Shown here piece by piece: positions 8,500 through 18,570 of a stretch of 64,000 bases of DNA (position 1 is its first letter; every line of letters begins with the position of its first letter). Source of the DNA: Betaproteobacteria bacterium (GTDB taxonomy: Bacteria > Pseudomonadota > Gammaproteobacteria > Burkholderiales > SG8-39); NCBI GenBank assembly GCA_947478805.1, contig CANJXQ010000001.1, forward strand, positions 1-64,000. Direction: 5' to 3'. Under the pieces are notes generated by a model that saw only the letters and a program-made list of their open reading frames with translations, did not search any database and had not been told where the DNA came from. Both the position numbers and the translations under genes were made by a program.

Positions 8500-9525
8500 A
8501 TGAATCCCGCTCTGGAACCGACACTGACGCAATTGGGCGCCACGATTGCTGACGGGGTGGTGCGTGACTTCGGACATCCTGCCGAGGAACTTGCCACCCT
8601 GACCGAAGGCAATATCGTCGCCGACCTGTCCCAGTTCGGCGTGCTCGAATTTGCCGGCGCGGACGCCACCGAATTCCTTCAAAACCAGTTGAGTTGCGAC
8701 CTGAAGTCGCTGGCGGGGAGCAGCACCTACGGAAGCTATTGCACGCCCAAGGGGCGCATGCTGGCCTCCTTCATCGCCTGGAGGAATGGCGAGGCCTGGC
8801 GCATGATGCTGCGGCACGACGTACTCCCCGCCATCCACAAGCGCCTTCGCATGTTCGTGTTGCGCTCCAAGGTGACCGCTGTTGACCTCTCGGAGCAAGT
8901 GGCCCTGCTTGGCGCCGCCGGCCCGCACGCGGCTGAAGTTCTGCGCGGCACCTTTGGCGTGCTGCCGACAGCACCGCAGGGCGTCGCGACCGTTGCCGAA
9001 GGCGGATCCGTGCTTTCGGTGCCCGGCGATCGCTGGTTGGTCGCGATCCCCGTGGAGGCGGCGACTCCAACATGGCCCCTCCTCGCCAAGTCGATGCGCC
9101 CGGTTGGCGCGAGCGCCTGGGACTGGACGGATATTCGCAACGGGATTGCGTTCGTGGGGACGCGCACGCAGGAACAATTCGTCCCGCAGATGGCCAACAT
9201 GGAATTGATCGGCGGCGTGAGCTTCAAGAAGGGTTGCTACCCCGGCCAGGAAATCGTGGCGCGCACACAGCACCTGGGCAAGGTGAAGCGCCGCCTGTAC
9301 CTGGCCAATGTGGCGGCCGAGGCATTGCCGGGGGAGGAGCTCTTCGGCGAAGACGTCGAGGGTCAGTCCAACGGCATGGTGGCCAGCGCCGCGCCCTCAC
9401 CCCTGGGCGGAACCGATGTCCTTGCCGTGGTGCAGCGGGCCAGCGCGGAAGCCTCGCGCGTGCACTTGCGCAGCCTCGACGGGCCGCTGCTTGCATTTCG
9501 ACCGCTTCCCTACGCGATTCCGTGA
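8500..9525 (+). CDS. ygfZ: YgfZ/GcvT-domain folate-binding protein
   Basis: Signature KKGCYPGQEIVARTQHLGKVKRRLY; GcvT-like fold N-terminus. Confidence 0.94.
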   Translation: MNPALEPTLTQLGATIADGVVRDFGHPAEELATLTEGNIVADLSQFGVLEFAGADATEFLQNQLSCDLKSLAGSSTYGSYCTPKGRMLASFIAWRNGEAWRMMLRHDVLPAIHKRLRMFVLRSKVTAVDLSEQVALLGAAGPHAAEVLRGTFGVLPTAPQGVATVAEGGSVLSVPGDRWLVAIPVEAATPTWPLLAKSMRPVGASAWDWTDIRNGIAFVGTRTQEQFVPQMANMELIGGVSFKKGCYPGQEIVARTQHLGKVKRRLYLANVAAEALPGEELFGEDVEGQSNGMVASAAPSPLGGTDVLAVVQRASAEASRVHLRSLDGPLLAFRPLPYAIP

Positions 9526-9899
9526 ACTTTCCTGAACCGGAACACGGGCTCGAACGCAGAGCGGCGACCTGCCATGTTTACTACCGGGTCCGCACCGAGC
9601 AAATGCCGCAAGCGAGCAAAGCGGTCGCTGCGCTGGTTAATGAACTTCACGCGCGCACCGGCATCCGCGGGGCGCTTTCGCGCCGGATCGAGCGTGCCGA
9701 AGTGCGTGCATCGAAGGACAGTGCTGCCCAAGGGGTGCCCACCTGGATGGAAACTTATGCTGGCATCGAAGATCGTGCGGGTTTCGAGCGTCACATGGAA
9801 GCGGTCGTGCAGACTGTCGCATTCGTGCAATTCCTGCCGGACGGTGCGAACCGCACCCTTGAATGGTTCGAACCGATGGACCTAAAGGATGCGGCATGA
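9522..9899 (+). CDS. DUF4936 family protein
   Basis: GTG start overlapping the ygfZ stop (GTGA); CHVYYRVRTEQ...TWMETYAGI...EWFEPM resembles DUF4936. Confidence 0.75.
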   Translation: MNFPEPEHGLERRAATCHVYYRVRTEQMPQASKAVAALVNELHARTGIRGALSRRIERAEVRASKDSAAQGVPTWMETYAGIEDRAGFERHMEAVVQTVAFVQFLPDGANRTLEWFEPMDLKDAA

Positions 9900-9958
9900 T
9901 GCAACTTCCATCGGCATGGCCCTCGCGATGTTCATGCGCCAGTGCCCGGTAGAACGAC

Positions 9959-10741
9959 ATGTGCCTCATCTTATTTGCCTATCGCGTTGTGCCCGGCGTG
10001 CCGCTGCTGGTGGCAGCCAATCGCGACGAGTATTACGCTCGCCCTGCCCGCCCGGCGGCCTTCTGGGATGACAAGCCCGCGATCCTCGCCGGGCGCGACC
10101 TGCAGGCGGGAGGCACATGGCTCGGGGTCAGCACCACGGGGCGCTTCGCCGCACTGACCAATTTTCGCGGATCACCCGGCGCCCGCCCCGGCGGGCCGTC
10201 GCGAGGGGAGTTGGTGACACGGTTCCTCGAGGGACAGCAGTCGGCAAAACGATTTACCAAGGGATTGCAGGCAGCCGGGGCCGATTATGCCGGCTTCTGT
10301 TTTCTCGCCAGCGATGGCATCGACCTGTACTTCTATTCCAACCAGGAAGAGGCCGGTGGTGCCGTCGAAGTGGAACCGGGGGTGCATGGCCTCGCCAATC
10401 ACCTCCTCGATACGCCCTGGCCCAAAGTCGTGAAAGGGCGCCAGCGCCTGCAGGAGCACCTGTCCCTGCCCTTCGACGACGATGATTACCTCGACATCAT
10501 GGACGACACCGTCCCGGCCGCCGAACAGGAGTTGCCCAAGAGCGACAAGGATCCCGCCTGGGAGCGCAGCCTGTCGTCGCTGCGCATCATTGCCGGCGAC
10601 TATGGCACCCGCTGCTCGACCGTGGTGCGCATCGACGCGGCCGGCATGGTCGACTTTGCGGAGCGCACCTACGCCCGTGACGGCAGCAGCGCTGGCGAGC
10701 TGAGATACCGGTTCAGCGCCGCGCGGGCACGCAAGCACTGA
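9959..10741 (+). CDS. NRDE/TANGO2 family protein
   Basis: MCLILFAYRV...LLVAANRDEYYARPARPAAFW, GGTWLGVSTTGRFAALTNFR. Confidence 0.94.
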   Translation: MCLILFAYRVVPGVPLLVAANRDEYYARPARPAAFWDDKPAILAGRDLQAGGTWLGVSTTGRFAALTNFRGSPGARPGGPSRGELVTRFLEGQQSAKRFTKGLQAAGADYAGFCFLASDGIDLYFYSNQEEAGGAVEVEPGVHGLANHLLDTPWPKVVKGRQRLQEHLSLPFDDDDYLDIMDDTVPAAEQELPKSDKDPAWERSLSSLRIIAGDYGTRCSTVVRIDAAGMVDFAERTYARDGSSAGELRYRFSAARARKH

Positions 10742-10780
10742 CGTCGTTCGGTACTCGACGCCTCAGCGTGGCATCTGTGG

Positions 10781-11221
10781 CTACAGCGCCAATGTCATTT
10801 CGACGTGCGCAATCCCTGCCTCGAAAAACTCGCCACCGCGCTCGATGAATCCAAAGCCGCGATAGAAAGCCGCGACGTAGGACTGCGCATGCAGCAGGGC
10901 TTGTCGGGCCCGCTGTTCGCGCGCGCGATCCAGCAGAGCCGTGAGAATGGCGGCTCCGATATCCTGCCCCCTGAACTCTCGCAGCACGGCCATGCGACCG
11001 ATGCTAACGGTCCCGCGATCATCGACCGGAAGCAGCCTGCCCGTGCCCACGACCTTGCCGTCGAGCGTTGCAATGGCATGCAGGGAACGCTCGTCCCACT
11101 CGTCCCATTCCAGTTCGACCGGCACGCCTTGCTCCACGACGAAAACCGCCTTGCGTACCGGCTGAGCCTCGGCTTTGGCGTGCGACCAATCGAGCAAGGC
11201 AACGTGTGGCCGGGTGTGCAT
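10781..11221 (-). CDS. GNAT family N-acetyltransferase
   Basis: FVVEQGVPVELEWDEWDERSLHAIA, VSIGRMAVLREFRGQDIGAAIL acetyl-CoA binding pattern. Confidence 0.9.
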   Translation of the reverse strand: MHTRPHVALLDWSHAKAEAQPVRKAVFVVEQGVPVELEWDEWDERSLHAIATLDGKVVGTGRLLPVDDRGTVSIGRMAVLREFRGQDIGAAILTALLDRAREQRARQALLHAQSYVAAFYRGFGFIERGGEFFEAGIAHVEMTLAL

Positions 11222-11305
11222 GAGGGGGGTCGCTCGTCGATGTCGTTGGTGCGTGCGGAGGCGCTTCGCCTCTTATACTAGGACATCAACGGAGATTGAT
11301 CCACC

Positions 11306-12394
11306 ATGACGGGGACTGACCGCAGCATCGAGAACCTGGCTTCGGAGGAACGTGTCAGCGTGCAGACGCTGGCCTGGTCGGACGAGGGCCTGCAGCTCAT
11401 CGACCAGCGCGTGCTTCCGCAGCGCTTCACGACCATTCGCTGCGACTCGGCCGCCGCAGTCGCAGAGGCAATTCGCACCATGGTCGTGCGCGGCGCGCCC
11501 GCCATAGGCTGTGCCGCCGCATTCGGCATCGCCCTTGAAGCGCGCCGGCAACGCGCGCAGAGCCCTGCAGCCTTCCTGTCGGCGCTCGAGGCGGCTTTCG
11601 CCGTGCTCGCTGCCAGCCGTCCGACCGCAGTCAATCTTTTCTGGGCGCTCGAGCGTATGCGCGAGGAACTGGCGCGCTGCAACACACTGAGTACCGCAGA
11701 TACCGCGTCGCGCCTGGCTGCGGAAGCCGTGGCGATTTTCGAATCCGATATTTCCGCGAACAAGGCGATCGGACGCGCGGGCGCCGCGCTGGTGCACGAG
11801 GGCGCACGCATCATGACCCACTGCAATGCGGGGGCGCTGGCAACCGCAGGGCATGGGACGGCATTGGGCGTGGTGCGCTCGGCCCGCGACCAGGGCAAAT
11901 CCATCTCCGTCATCGCCAATGAAACGCGACCGTTCCTGCAGGGGGCGCGGCTGACCGCCTGGGAGATGGTGCAGGAACGCATACCGGTCACGCTGGTCAC
12001 CGACAACATGGCCGCCCACCTGATGAAAACCGGGCAGGTCGACCTGGTGATTGTCGGTGCCGATCGCATTGCTGCCAATGGCGATACGGCGAACAAGATT
12101 GGGACCTATGGCCTTGCGGTGCTGGCCGCGCATCACCGCCTGCCCTTCTACGTTGCCGCTCCGCTTTCCACCATTGATCGCGGCACACCGGATGGCAACG
12201 GGATTCCCATCGAGGAACGGCATGGCGACGAGGTGACCGGGTACGGCGCAATGCGCTGGGCGCCGCAGGGCGTTGCGACAAGGAATCCTGCCTTCGACGT
12301 GACGCCGGCTGCGCTCGTCACTGCGCTGATCACCGAGAAGGGCGTGCTTGAGCGTCCCGATTCGACTGGAATCCGCAGCCTGTTCAAGGCATGA
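11306..12394 (+). CDS. mtnA: S-methyl-5-thioribose-1-phosphate isomerase
   Basis: VVRGAPAIGCAAAFGIAL, ILTHCNAGALAT-like (IMTHCNAGALATAGHGTALGVVR), DLVIVGADRIAANGDTANKIGTYGLAVLAAHH. Confidence 0.96.
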   Translation: MTGTDRSIENLASEERVSVQTLAWSDEGLQLIDQRVLPQRFTTIRCDSAAAVAEAIRTMVVRGAPAIGCAAAFGIALEARRQRAQSPAAFLSALEAAFAVLAASRPTAVNLFWALERMREELARCNTLSTADTASRLAAEAVAIFESDISANKAIGRAGAALVHEGARIMTHCNAGALATAGHGTALGVVRSARDQGKSISVIANETRPFLQGARLTAWEMVQERIPVTLVTDNMAAHLMKTGQVDLVIVGADRIAANGDTANKIGTYGLAVLAAHHRLPFYVAAPLSTIDRGTPDGNGIPIEERHGDEVTGYGAMRWAPQGVATRNPAFDVTPAALVTALITEKGVLERPDSTGIRSLFKA

Positions 12395-12399
12395 AGTAT

Positions 12400-12453
12400 T
12401 ATCAATTCTGTCCCATAGCATCCGTGGTACGGACACTAACGAAGCAATTGATA
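12400..12453. other. Nested dyad between convergent mtnA and L,D-transpeptidase genes
   Basis: TATCAATT (12400-12407) / AATTGATA (12446-12453) flanking TCCGT-ggt-ACGGA (12421-12433). Confidence 0.6.
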
Positions 12454-13507
<1,054 letters not shown>

Positions 13508-13733
13508 TCATACCGCGGCCGCTCGCATGGACTTGCAATGGCACTCGTGGTCGTTTTTCATGCAGTGGCGGTTCGGTTTACGTCGCGCTGCACAATTTTT
13601 CTGCGGGGGTAATGCTGCAAATTCATAGGCATAAAGCGAGAAAAAGCGGGACAAAAGGCCCGTCTCCGGCTATGCTAACGAACCTATCTGAAATTGCACT
13701 TCCCACCCCAACCTAGCCTCTGGACCTTATCCT

Positions 13734-13910
13734 GTGAATCCCCTTTGCTCATCTTGCCGCATACGTCCCGGGACGAAACTTGTGAAAACCGGCCGTAGCG
13801 GTCGCTTTGCATCATGGCGTTGCGCAGTTTGTCTTGACCGACGCTCAGGCAGCTGGGTTACCGGCTTTCGCCCACAGTCCGAAGCGGCGGCAAAGAACCG
13901 CCCCAAATAG
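13734..13910 (+). CDS. Candidate 58-aa protein with two CxxC motifs (zinc-ribbon-like), GTG start
   Basis: Own translation: MNPLCSSCRIRPGTKLVKTGRSGRFASWRCAVCLDRRSGSWVTGFRPQSEAAAKNRPK*. Not in the ORF track, presumably because of a length cutoff. No clear Shine-Dalgarno. Confidence 0.4.
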   Translation: MNPLCSSCRIRPGTKLVKTGRSGRFASWRCAVCLDRRSGSWVTGFRPQSEAAAKNRPK

Positions 13911-13929
13911 CCTCTGGGCGAGGGTTTTC

Positions 13930-14050
13930 GGCCGGCAACTTCGTCCGGCCAACAAACCGGTAAGTGACGCCGAAGCTTCGTTTTCCTAAAGTGCGGTAGC
14001 GCCTCCATCGCAGGCGCCGGGTTCTCTCGCCCGCCACCGTCTTGTGGCGG
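13930..14050. terminator. Cluster of three short hairpins in gap before the SDR stop codon
   Basis: GGCCGG-caacttcgt-CCGGCC; GCGCCT-ccatcgc-AGGCGC; CGCCAC-cgtctt-GTGGCG. No T-tract, so the terminator call is tentative. Confidence 0.35.
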
Positions 14051-14051
14051 C

Positions 14052-14855
14052 CTACTCCCGGATACCGCCCATCAACAGGCCGCCGTCGATGACGAGCACA
14101 GTGCCATTGACGTAAGAGGCGTCCGGAGAGGCGAGGAACGCAATGGCCGCGGCCACCTCATCGGGCAGCCCGATGCGCCCCAGGGGCACGCGCACTTCCC
14201 GAGCGCGCCGCGTGGCGGGCGTGAGCATTGCCGTCGCAAGTTCGGTCTCGATCGGCCCTGGTGACAGGGCGTTCACGCAGATTCCCAATGGCGCAAGCTC
14301 GAAGGCCATGACGCGGGTCAGCGCCACGACGCCGCCCTTTGCTGCGGCGTAGGCCGATTGACGATCGTTACCGGTGTGCGCGGCCAGTGACGCTACATTG
14401 ACAATACGGCCGCTGCCCTGCTTCGCCATGATGCGCGCGACTTCCTGCCCGACCATGAACACGCCGGAGAGGTTGACGTTGAGCACCCGCTGCAAATCCG
14501 CGTCGCTGGTATCGAGAAAGGCCACCGGCTTGCCGACGGCGGCGTTGTTGACGAGGACGTCGATGCGCCCGAAGTCGGTGGCCACGGCTTTTACAGCGTC
14601 CACGACACTGGCTCGCTGCGTCACGTCGATGGCGTAAGCCCTGGCGGTCCCGCCACTCTCCGCAATGGCCGCGGCGGTCGCCGTGGCTCCGGCCAGGTTG
14701 ATGTCGGCTACCGCAACGCTTGCGCCTTCGGCCGCAAGGCGCCGCGCAGCTGCGGCGCCAATGCCGCGCGCCGCACCGGTAATGATGGCGATCTTCCCGA
14801 CCAGCCGCCTCGGCATGGCCATGGCATTGCTCCCTGCGGGAGAAACGCCTTTCAC
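14052..14855 (-). CDS. SDR family oxidoreductase (3-oxoacyl-ACP reductase-like)
   Basis: AIITGAARGIGAAAARRLA, VLVNNAAVG, S-YAAAKGG catalytic motif, ALSPGPIET. GTG start overlaps the previous gene stop. Confidence 0.94.
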   Translation of the reverse strand: MKGVSPAGSNAMAMPRRLVGKIAIITGAARGIGAAAARRLAAEGASVAVADINLAGATATAAAIAESGGTARAYAIDVTQRASVVDAVKAVATDFGRIDVLVNNAAVGKPVAFLDTSDADLQRVLNVNLSGVFMVGQEVARIMAKQGSGRIVNVASLAAHTGNDRQSAYAAAKGGVVALTRVMAFELAPLGICVNALSPGPIETELATAMLTPATRRAREVRVPLGRIGLPDEVAAAIAFLASPDASYVNGTVLVIDGGLLMGGIRE

Positions 14856-15355
14856 TTCGACTTCGTCGCCGACGCGGACTCAGCCAGGAACTCGCGCATG
14901 CGCCGGAAGTCCATCAGCACCTGCCCCAGGCTGCCGAACACTGTTTCCATGGTCAGCTTTCCGTTGTCGTCGAAGGAGCAAAGTGCGCCGGTCTTGTAGC
15001 TGAAAGGCTTGCCCGCCGGAAAGCCCTCGAAATCATTGGCGGGAGTCGCAGTGATGCTTACCCGGGCGAAGATGAGATTCTCATTGTTCTCGCCGGCCAG
15101 CGGGAACATGTCCTTCTCGTCGCACTGGATGGCGTAGCTGGAGAAATTCTTGAAGTAATTGATCCACAGCTGGCGGACCGCTTCTCGCCCCTGTGCGGTC
15201 GCCTTCTTCTTCACCGGATCGTCGGGATAGTGCGGACCGATGACATGGTACTCGGCGTCTTCGGTCACGGTATCGCAGATCCATTGCACGTCCCGGGCCA
15301 GCTCGGCGTCGAAATGTTCCTTCAAGGCTTTCTTGAGTTGCGCCGGTGTCAGCAT
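14852..15355 (-). CDS. SnoaL/NTF2-like domain protein
   Basis: Size and motif layout (LKEHFDAELARDVQWICDTVTEDAEYHVIGPHY...GREAVRQLWINYF) consistent with nuclear transport factor 2/SnoaL fold. Confidence 0.7.
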   Translation of the reverse strand: MLTPAQLKKALKEHFDAELARDVQWICDTVTEDAEYHVIGPHYPDDPVKKKATAQGREAVRQLWINYFKNFSSYAIQCDEKDMFPLAGENNENLIFARVSITATPANDFEGFPAGKPFSYKTGALCSFDDNGKLTMETVFGSLGQVLMDFRRMREFLAESASATKSK

Positions 15356-15379
15356 GATGTTCCTCCACAAACAGCCAAT

Positions 15380-15413
15380 AAAAAAGCGGTGCCGGCAAGG
15401 CTGCCGGCACCGC
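15380..15413 (-). terminator. Rho-independent terminator downstream of dctP-like gene
   Basis: Perfect 12-bp stem GCGGTGCCGGCA-aggc-TGCCGGCACCGC followed on minus strand by TTTTTT. Confidence 0.93.
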
Positions 15414-15427
15414 TCGTGTGACGCGGG

Positions 15428-16435
15428 TTACTTTGTTGCCTGGATCTTTTCGTAGACGCCATTGCCCCAGACTTTCGGTGCAAACTGCTTCCACACGTCC
15501 TTGGTCGCCGCCTGGAAAGGCGCAACCGCGGGCTTGGCAACCGCCACGCCGTTCTTGCGGAACTGCTCGGCAAGATCACCCTGCTTCGCCCATTCCTTCT
15601 GGGTGATTTCGACGGCCACCTCCTTCCACGCATCGCGCGTGATCTTCTGTGTCTCCGGCGTCATCTTTGCCCAGATTTCATCATTGATGATGGTGTTGGT
15701 GATGTTGAAGATCCAGTCGACCAGCGCCAGGTTCTTCGCCACTTCCCAATGCTTGTTGTCGGCCATGAAGGCGAGCGGGCCTTCCCATCCGTCCGCGGTG
15801 CCCTGCTGCAGCGCGGTGTACAGCTCCGGCGCGGCGATGACCACAGGGCTGGCGCCCAGCGCGCGCAGCGATGACACGATCACGGGGATCTCAGGAGCGC
15901 GAATCTTCATTCCCTTGGCATCCTCGGGCGTGTTGATCATCCGCTTGTTGCTCAGGAAGACGCGTGAACCGGTGATCAGGTAACCGATCTGGCGCACGCC
16001 GGTCTGCTTGTAGAAGTCGTCCTGCCACTTGGCGCCCACCGGGCCGTTCACGACTTTTTGTGCGTGCTCGAGGTCGCGGAACAGGAAGGGCATGAACAGC
16101 AGGTCGTAGATCGGGGAGCCTGTGGCGCCGATGGAGCCGATGCCGATGGTGCCCAGTTTCACGCCGTCCATGATCTGGCGCTCGCCCCCCAGCTGGTTGC
16201 AGCAGAACACCTCGATCGTTACCTTGCCCTTGGTACGCTCATTCACCAGTTTGGTGAACTTGGTGATGCCGTCAAGGTAGACGCCGGGCTGCTGCACCGT
16301 TGCAAAGCGGAACTTTAGTTCCTGTTGCTGCGCCATCGCCGAGGACATGGCAAGTGCTGCAAAAGCAGGCACCAGCCACTTGCCGAGGGTGCGGAGGATT
16401 CGTCCTCCAGTCAGATTCATTGCGGTGTACGTCAT
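15428..16435 (-). CDS. TRAP transporter substrate-binding protein (DctP family)
   Basis: Signal peptide; EVFCCNQLGGERQIMDGVKLGTIGIG, GMKIRAPEIPV, LYTALQQGTADGWEGP. Confidence 0.94.
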   Translation of the reverse strand: MTYTAMNLTGGRILRTLGKWLVPAFAALAMSSAMAQQQELKFRFATVQQPGVYLDGITKFTKLVNERTKGKVTIEVFCCNQLGGERQIMDGVKLGTIGIGSIGATGSPIYDLLFMPFLFRDLEHAQKVVNGPVGAKWQDDFYKQTGVRQIGYLITGSRVFLSNKRMINTPEDAKGMKIRAPEIPVIVSSLRALGASPVVIAAPELYTALQQGTADGWEGPLAFMADNKHWEVAKNLALVDWIFNITNTIINDEIWAKMTPETQKITRDAWKEVAVEITQKEWAKQGDLAEQFRKNGVAVAKPAVAPFQAATKDVWKQFAPKVWGNGVYEKIQATK

Positions 16436-16564
16436 CGTCTTTCCTCCATTTGCATATATTTCAGGGTGTTCGGCTCGTTGTCGGAGCCAGATTGTCACTT
16501 GATCGTCGAATCGGGTTCGTCCCCAACGGGCGCGATTATGTCATTAATTGTCCATCCGGGTAGG

Positions 16565-17872
16565 TCAGTTTCCGCCGTAAATCAACCGTGGAAGCCACGT
16601 GACCAGGGCCGGAATGTAGGTGATCAGCATCAGCACCAGGACCAGGGTCCAGATGAAACCGCGGGCCGCGTAGAACACCTTCCCTACGGGAGCGCCGCTG
16701 ATGGCTGACGCGACAAAGATATTGGTGCCCACCGGGGGCGTCAGGGTTCCGATCATCACGTTCAACGTGACGACCACGCCAAAATGTACCGGGTCGACCC
16801 CCAGTTTTGTCACCACTGGGAACAGGATGGGCAGCGTGATGAGCATGATCGGAATCGGCTCCATCGCCGTCCCGAGCAGCAGCAGCACAATGTTGATCAA
16901 CAGCAGGATGACCGCAGGGTTGGTCGAGACCCCGGTCAGCCAGTTGGAAATCAGGTTGCCGAGTCCTTCCGCCGTGCAGATCCAGCCGAACAGTTGCGCG
17001 GAAGCGACCGTGACCATGACTGCGGCCGAGATCACGGAGACGCTCACCAGCATCTCCGGCACCTCGGACATCCTGAACTCGCGATAGATGAATTTGCCGA
17101 CGACAAATGCGTAGACAACCGCGACCACCGATGCCTCGGTGGGCGTGGCGAATCCGGTCAGGATCGAGCCCAGAATGATGATCGGCATGATCAGGGCCAG
17201 CGCGGAATCCCACAGGCTGCGAAAGAACTGGGGGACGGTTGCCCGGGGCTCGACCGGGAGGTTGTTGCGCTTGGCGAAGCGATAGACCAGGATCATCATC
17301 GCCAGCGCCATTACCAGTCCCGGAATGATGCCGCCAACGAACAATTGCCCTACGGACACGCTGACCATCGATCCGATGATGACCATCAGCAGGCTGGGCG
17401 GGATGATCGGCCCCATGGTTGCGGCAGACGCGATGATGGCTGATGCATATTCCGGCGAATAGCCCTTCTTGATCATCCCGGGAATAAGCAGGGAACCCGT
17501 GGCCGCTGCGTCAGCCACGGCACTGCCGCTCATTCCCGACATGATGAGATTGGCTACGATGGACACTTGGGCGAGCCCGCCGCGAATGTGTCCCACCAGC
17601 ACCGAGGCAAACATGACTAGTCGTTGCGTGACACCGCCGCGGCTCATCAATTCGCCGGCCAGCAGGAACATGGGCACCGACAGCAAGGGAAAGGAGTCCA
17701 CGCCTTCCATGAACTGCTGTGGAATCAGGGTCAGCGGGAGAGGCATCTGCCCCCCGGTCAGCCCTGCCGAGACGACCAGCAGGTAGACCAGCGACGCGAT
17801 GCCCATGGCATAGAACAACTCGACGCCGAATGCGAGCAGCACGAGGAAAATGACGAACAGGAGAACGAGCAT
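16565..17872 (-). CDS. TRAP transporter large permease (DctM family)
   Basis: Polytopic; GMSGSAVADAAATGSLLIPGMIKKGYSPEYASAIIASAATMGPIIPPS. Confidence 0.96.
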   Translation of the reverse strand: MLVLLFVIFLVLLAFGVELFYAMGIASLVYLLVVSAGLTGGQMPLPLTLIPQQFMEGVDSFPLLSVPMFLLAGELMSRGGVTQRLVMFASVLVGHIRGGLAQVSIVANLIMSGMSGSAVADAAATGSLLIPGMIKKGYSPEYASAIIASAATMGPIIPPSLLMVIIGSMVSVSVGQLFVGGIIPGLVMALAMMILVYRFAKRNNLPVEPRATVPQFFRSLWDSALALIMPIIILGSILTGFATPTEASVVAVVYAFVVGKFIYREFRMSEVPEMLVSVSVISAAVMVTVASAQLFGWICTAEGLGNLISNWLTGVSTNPAVILLLINIVLLLLGTAMEPIPIMLITLPILFPVVTKLGVDPVHFGVVVTLNVMIGTLTPPVGTNIFVASAISGAPVGKVFYAARGFIWTLVLVLMLITYIPALVTWLPRLIYGGN

Positions 17873-17874
17873 GA

Positions 17875-18441
17875 CTAGCGCCTCCTCATGCCCGTAGCGT
17901 CGGATCGTTCACCATGAAGGAGGACCTTCAATTCCTTCCACAGTCGTCCGAATTCATAGATCACCACCAGGGCGCAGCCAATCGGCACTGCGGCGAACTG
18001 CACGGCTTTGGAGATCGGCACGGTGCTGAATTCCTGATAGGCCACCTTTCCCAGCATGCGCGTGCCGTGATAGATAACGAATGCCAGGAAGACGACGGAT
18101 AGGACAATCCCGATCACGTTGACGGCCGCCTGGGCCCGCCTGGGCAGGCTGTCCGTGATCGAGTCGATTTTCAGGTGGGCCTTGCGAACAACGGCGATGG
18201 CCGCTGCGATGAATGTAGCGTAGATGAACACCAGTCTTGCCAGTTCCTCGGTCCATTCCGGAGGGTCACTCAACAGGTACCGACCCACTACCTGGGTAAA
18301 GAGCAGGATCACCATCAGCAGCATCAATGCGGCGCAAACGTATTCGATCGCACGCGTACCCATGCCACGGTCGGGTGCCGGCGGTGTGCCGATTTCCCGC
18401 GCGACGATGTCCTCCAGCTGGGGAGTGGCCTTGTCCGTCAT
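17875..18441 (-). CDS. TRAP transporter small permease (DctQ family)
   Basis: Four TM segments; RYLLSDPPEWTEELARLVFIYATFIAAAIAVVRKAHLKID. Confidence 0.93.
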   Translation of the reverse strand: MTDKATPQLEDIVAREIGTPPAPDRGMGTRAIEYVCAALMLLMVILLFTQVVGRYLLSDPPEWTEELARLVFIYATFIAAAIAVVRKAHLKIDSITDSLPRRAQAAVNVIGIVLSVVFLAFVIYHGTRMLGKVAYQEFSTVPISKAVQFAAVPIGCALVVIYEFGRLWKELKVLLHGERSDATGMRRR

Positions 18442-18570
18442 TTCTCCTCCTTCAAACGAATCTTCACGCCGAGCCCTGTTCGGCCATGCCACTTTGTCCG
18501 CTGCGCCGGCGCAAGGGCGGGCAAGGATACCGCTATTTGTGTCGTTGACAAAGCGGCACGGGGCGCCTCC

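Noticed and set aside
13727-14008. 93-aa minus-strand ORF in the tadA-SDR gap
   Set aside because: Low-complexity Arg/Pro-rich, no motif; the plus-strand two-CxxC frame is the better candidate.
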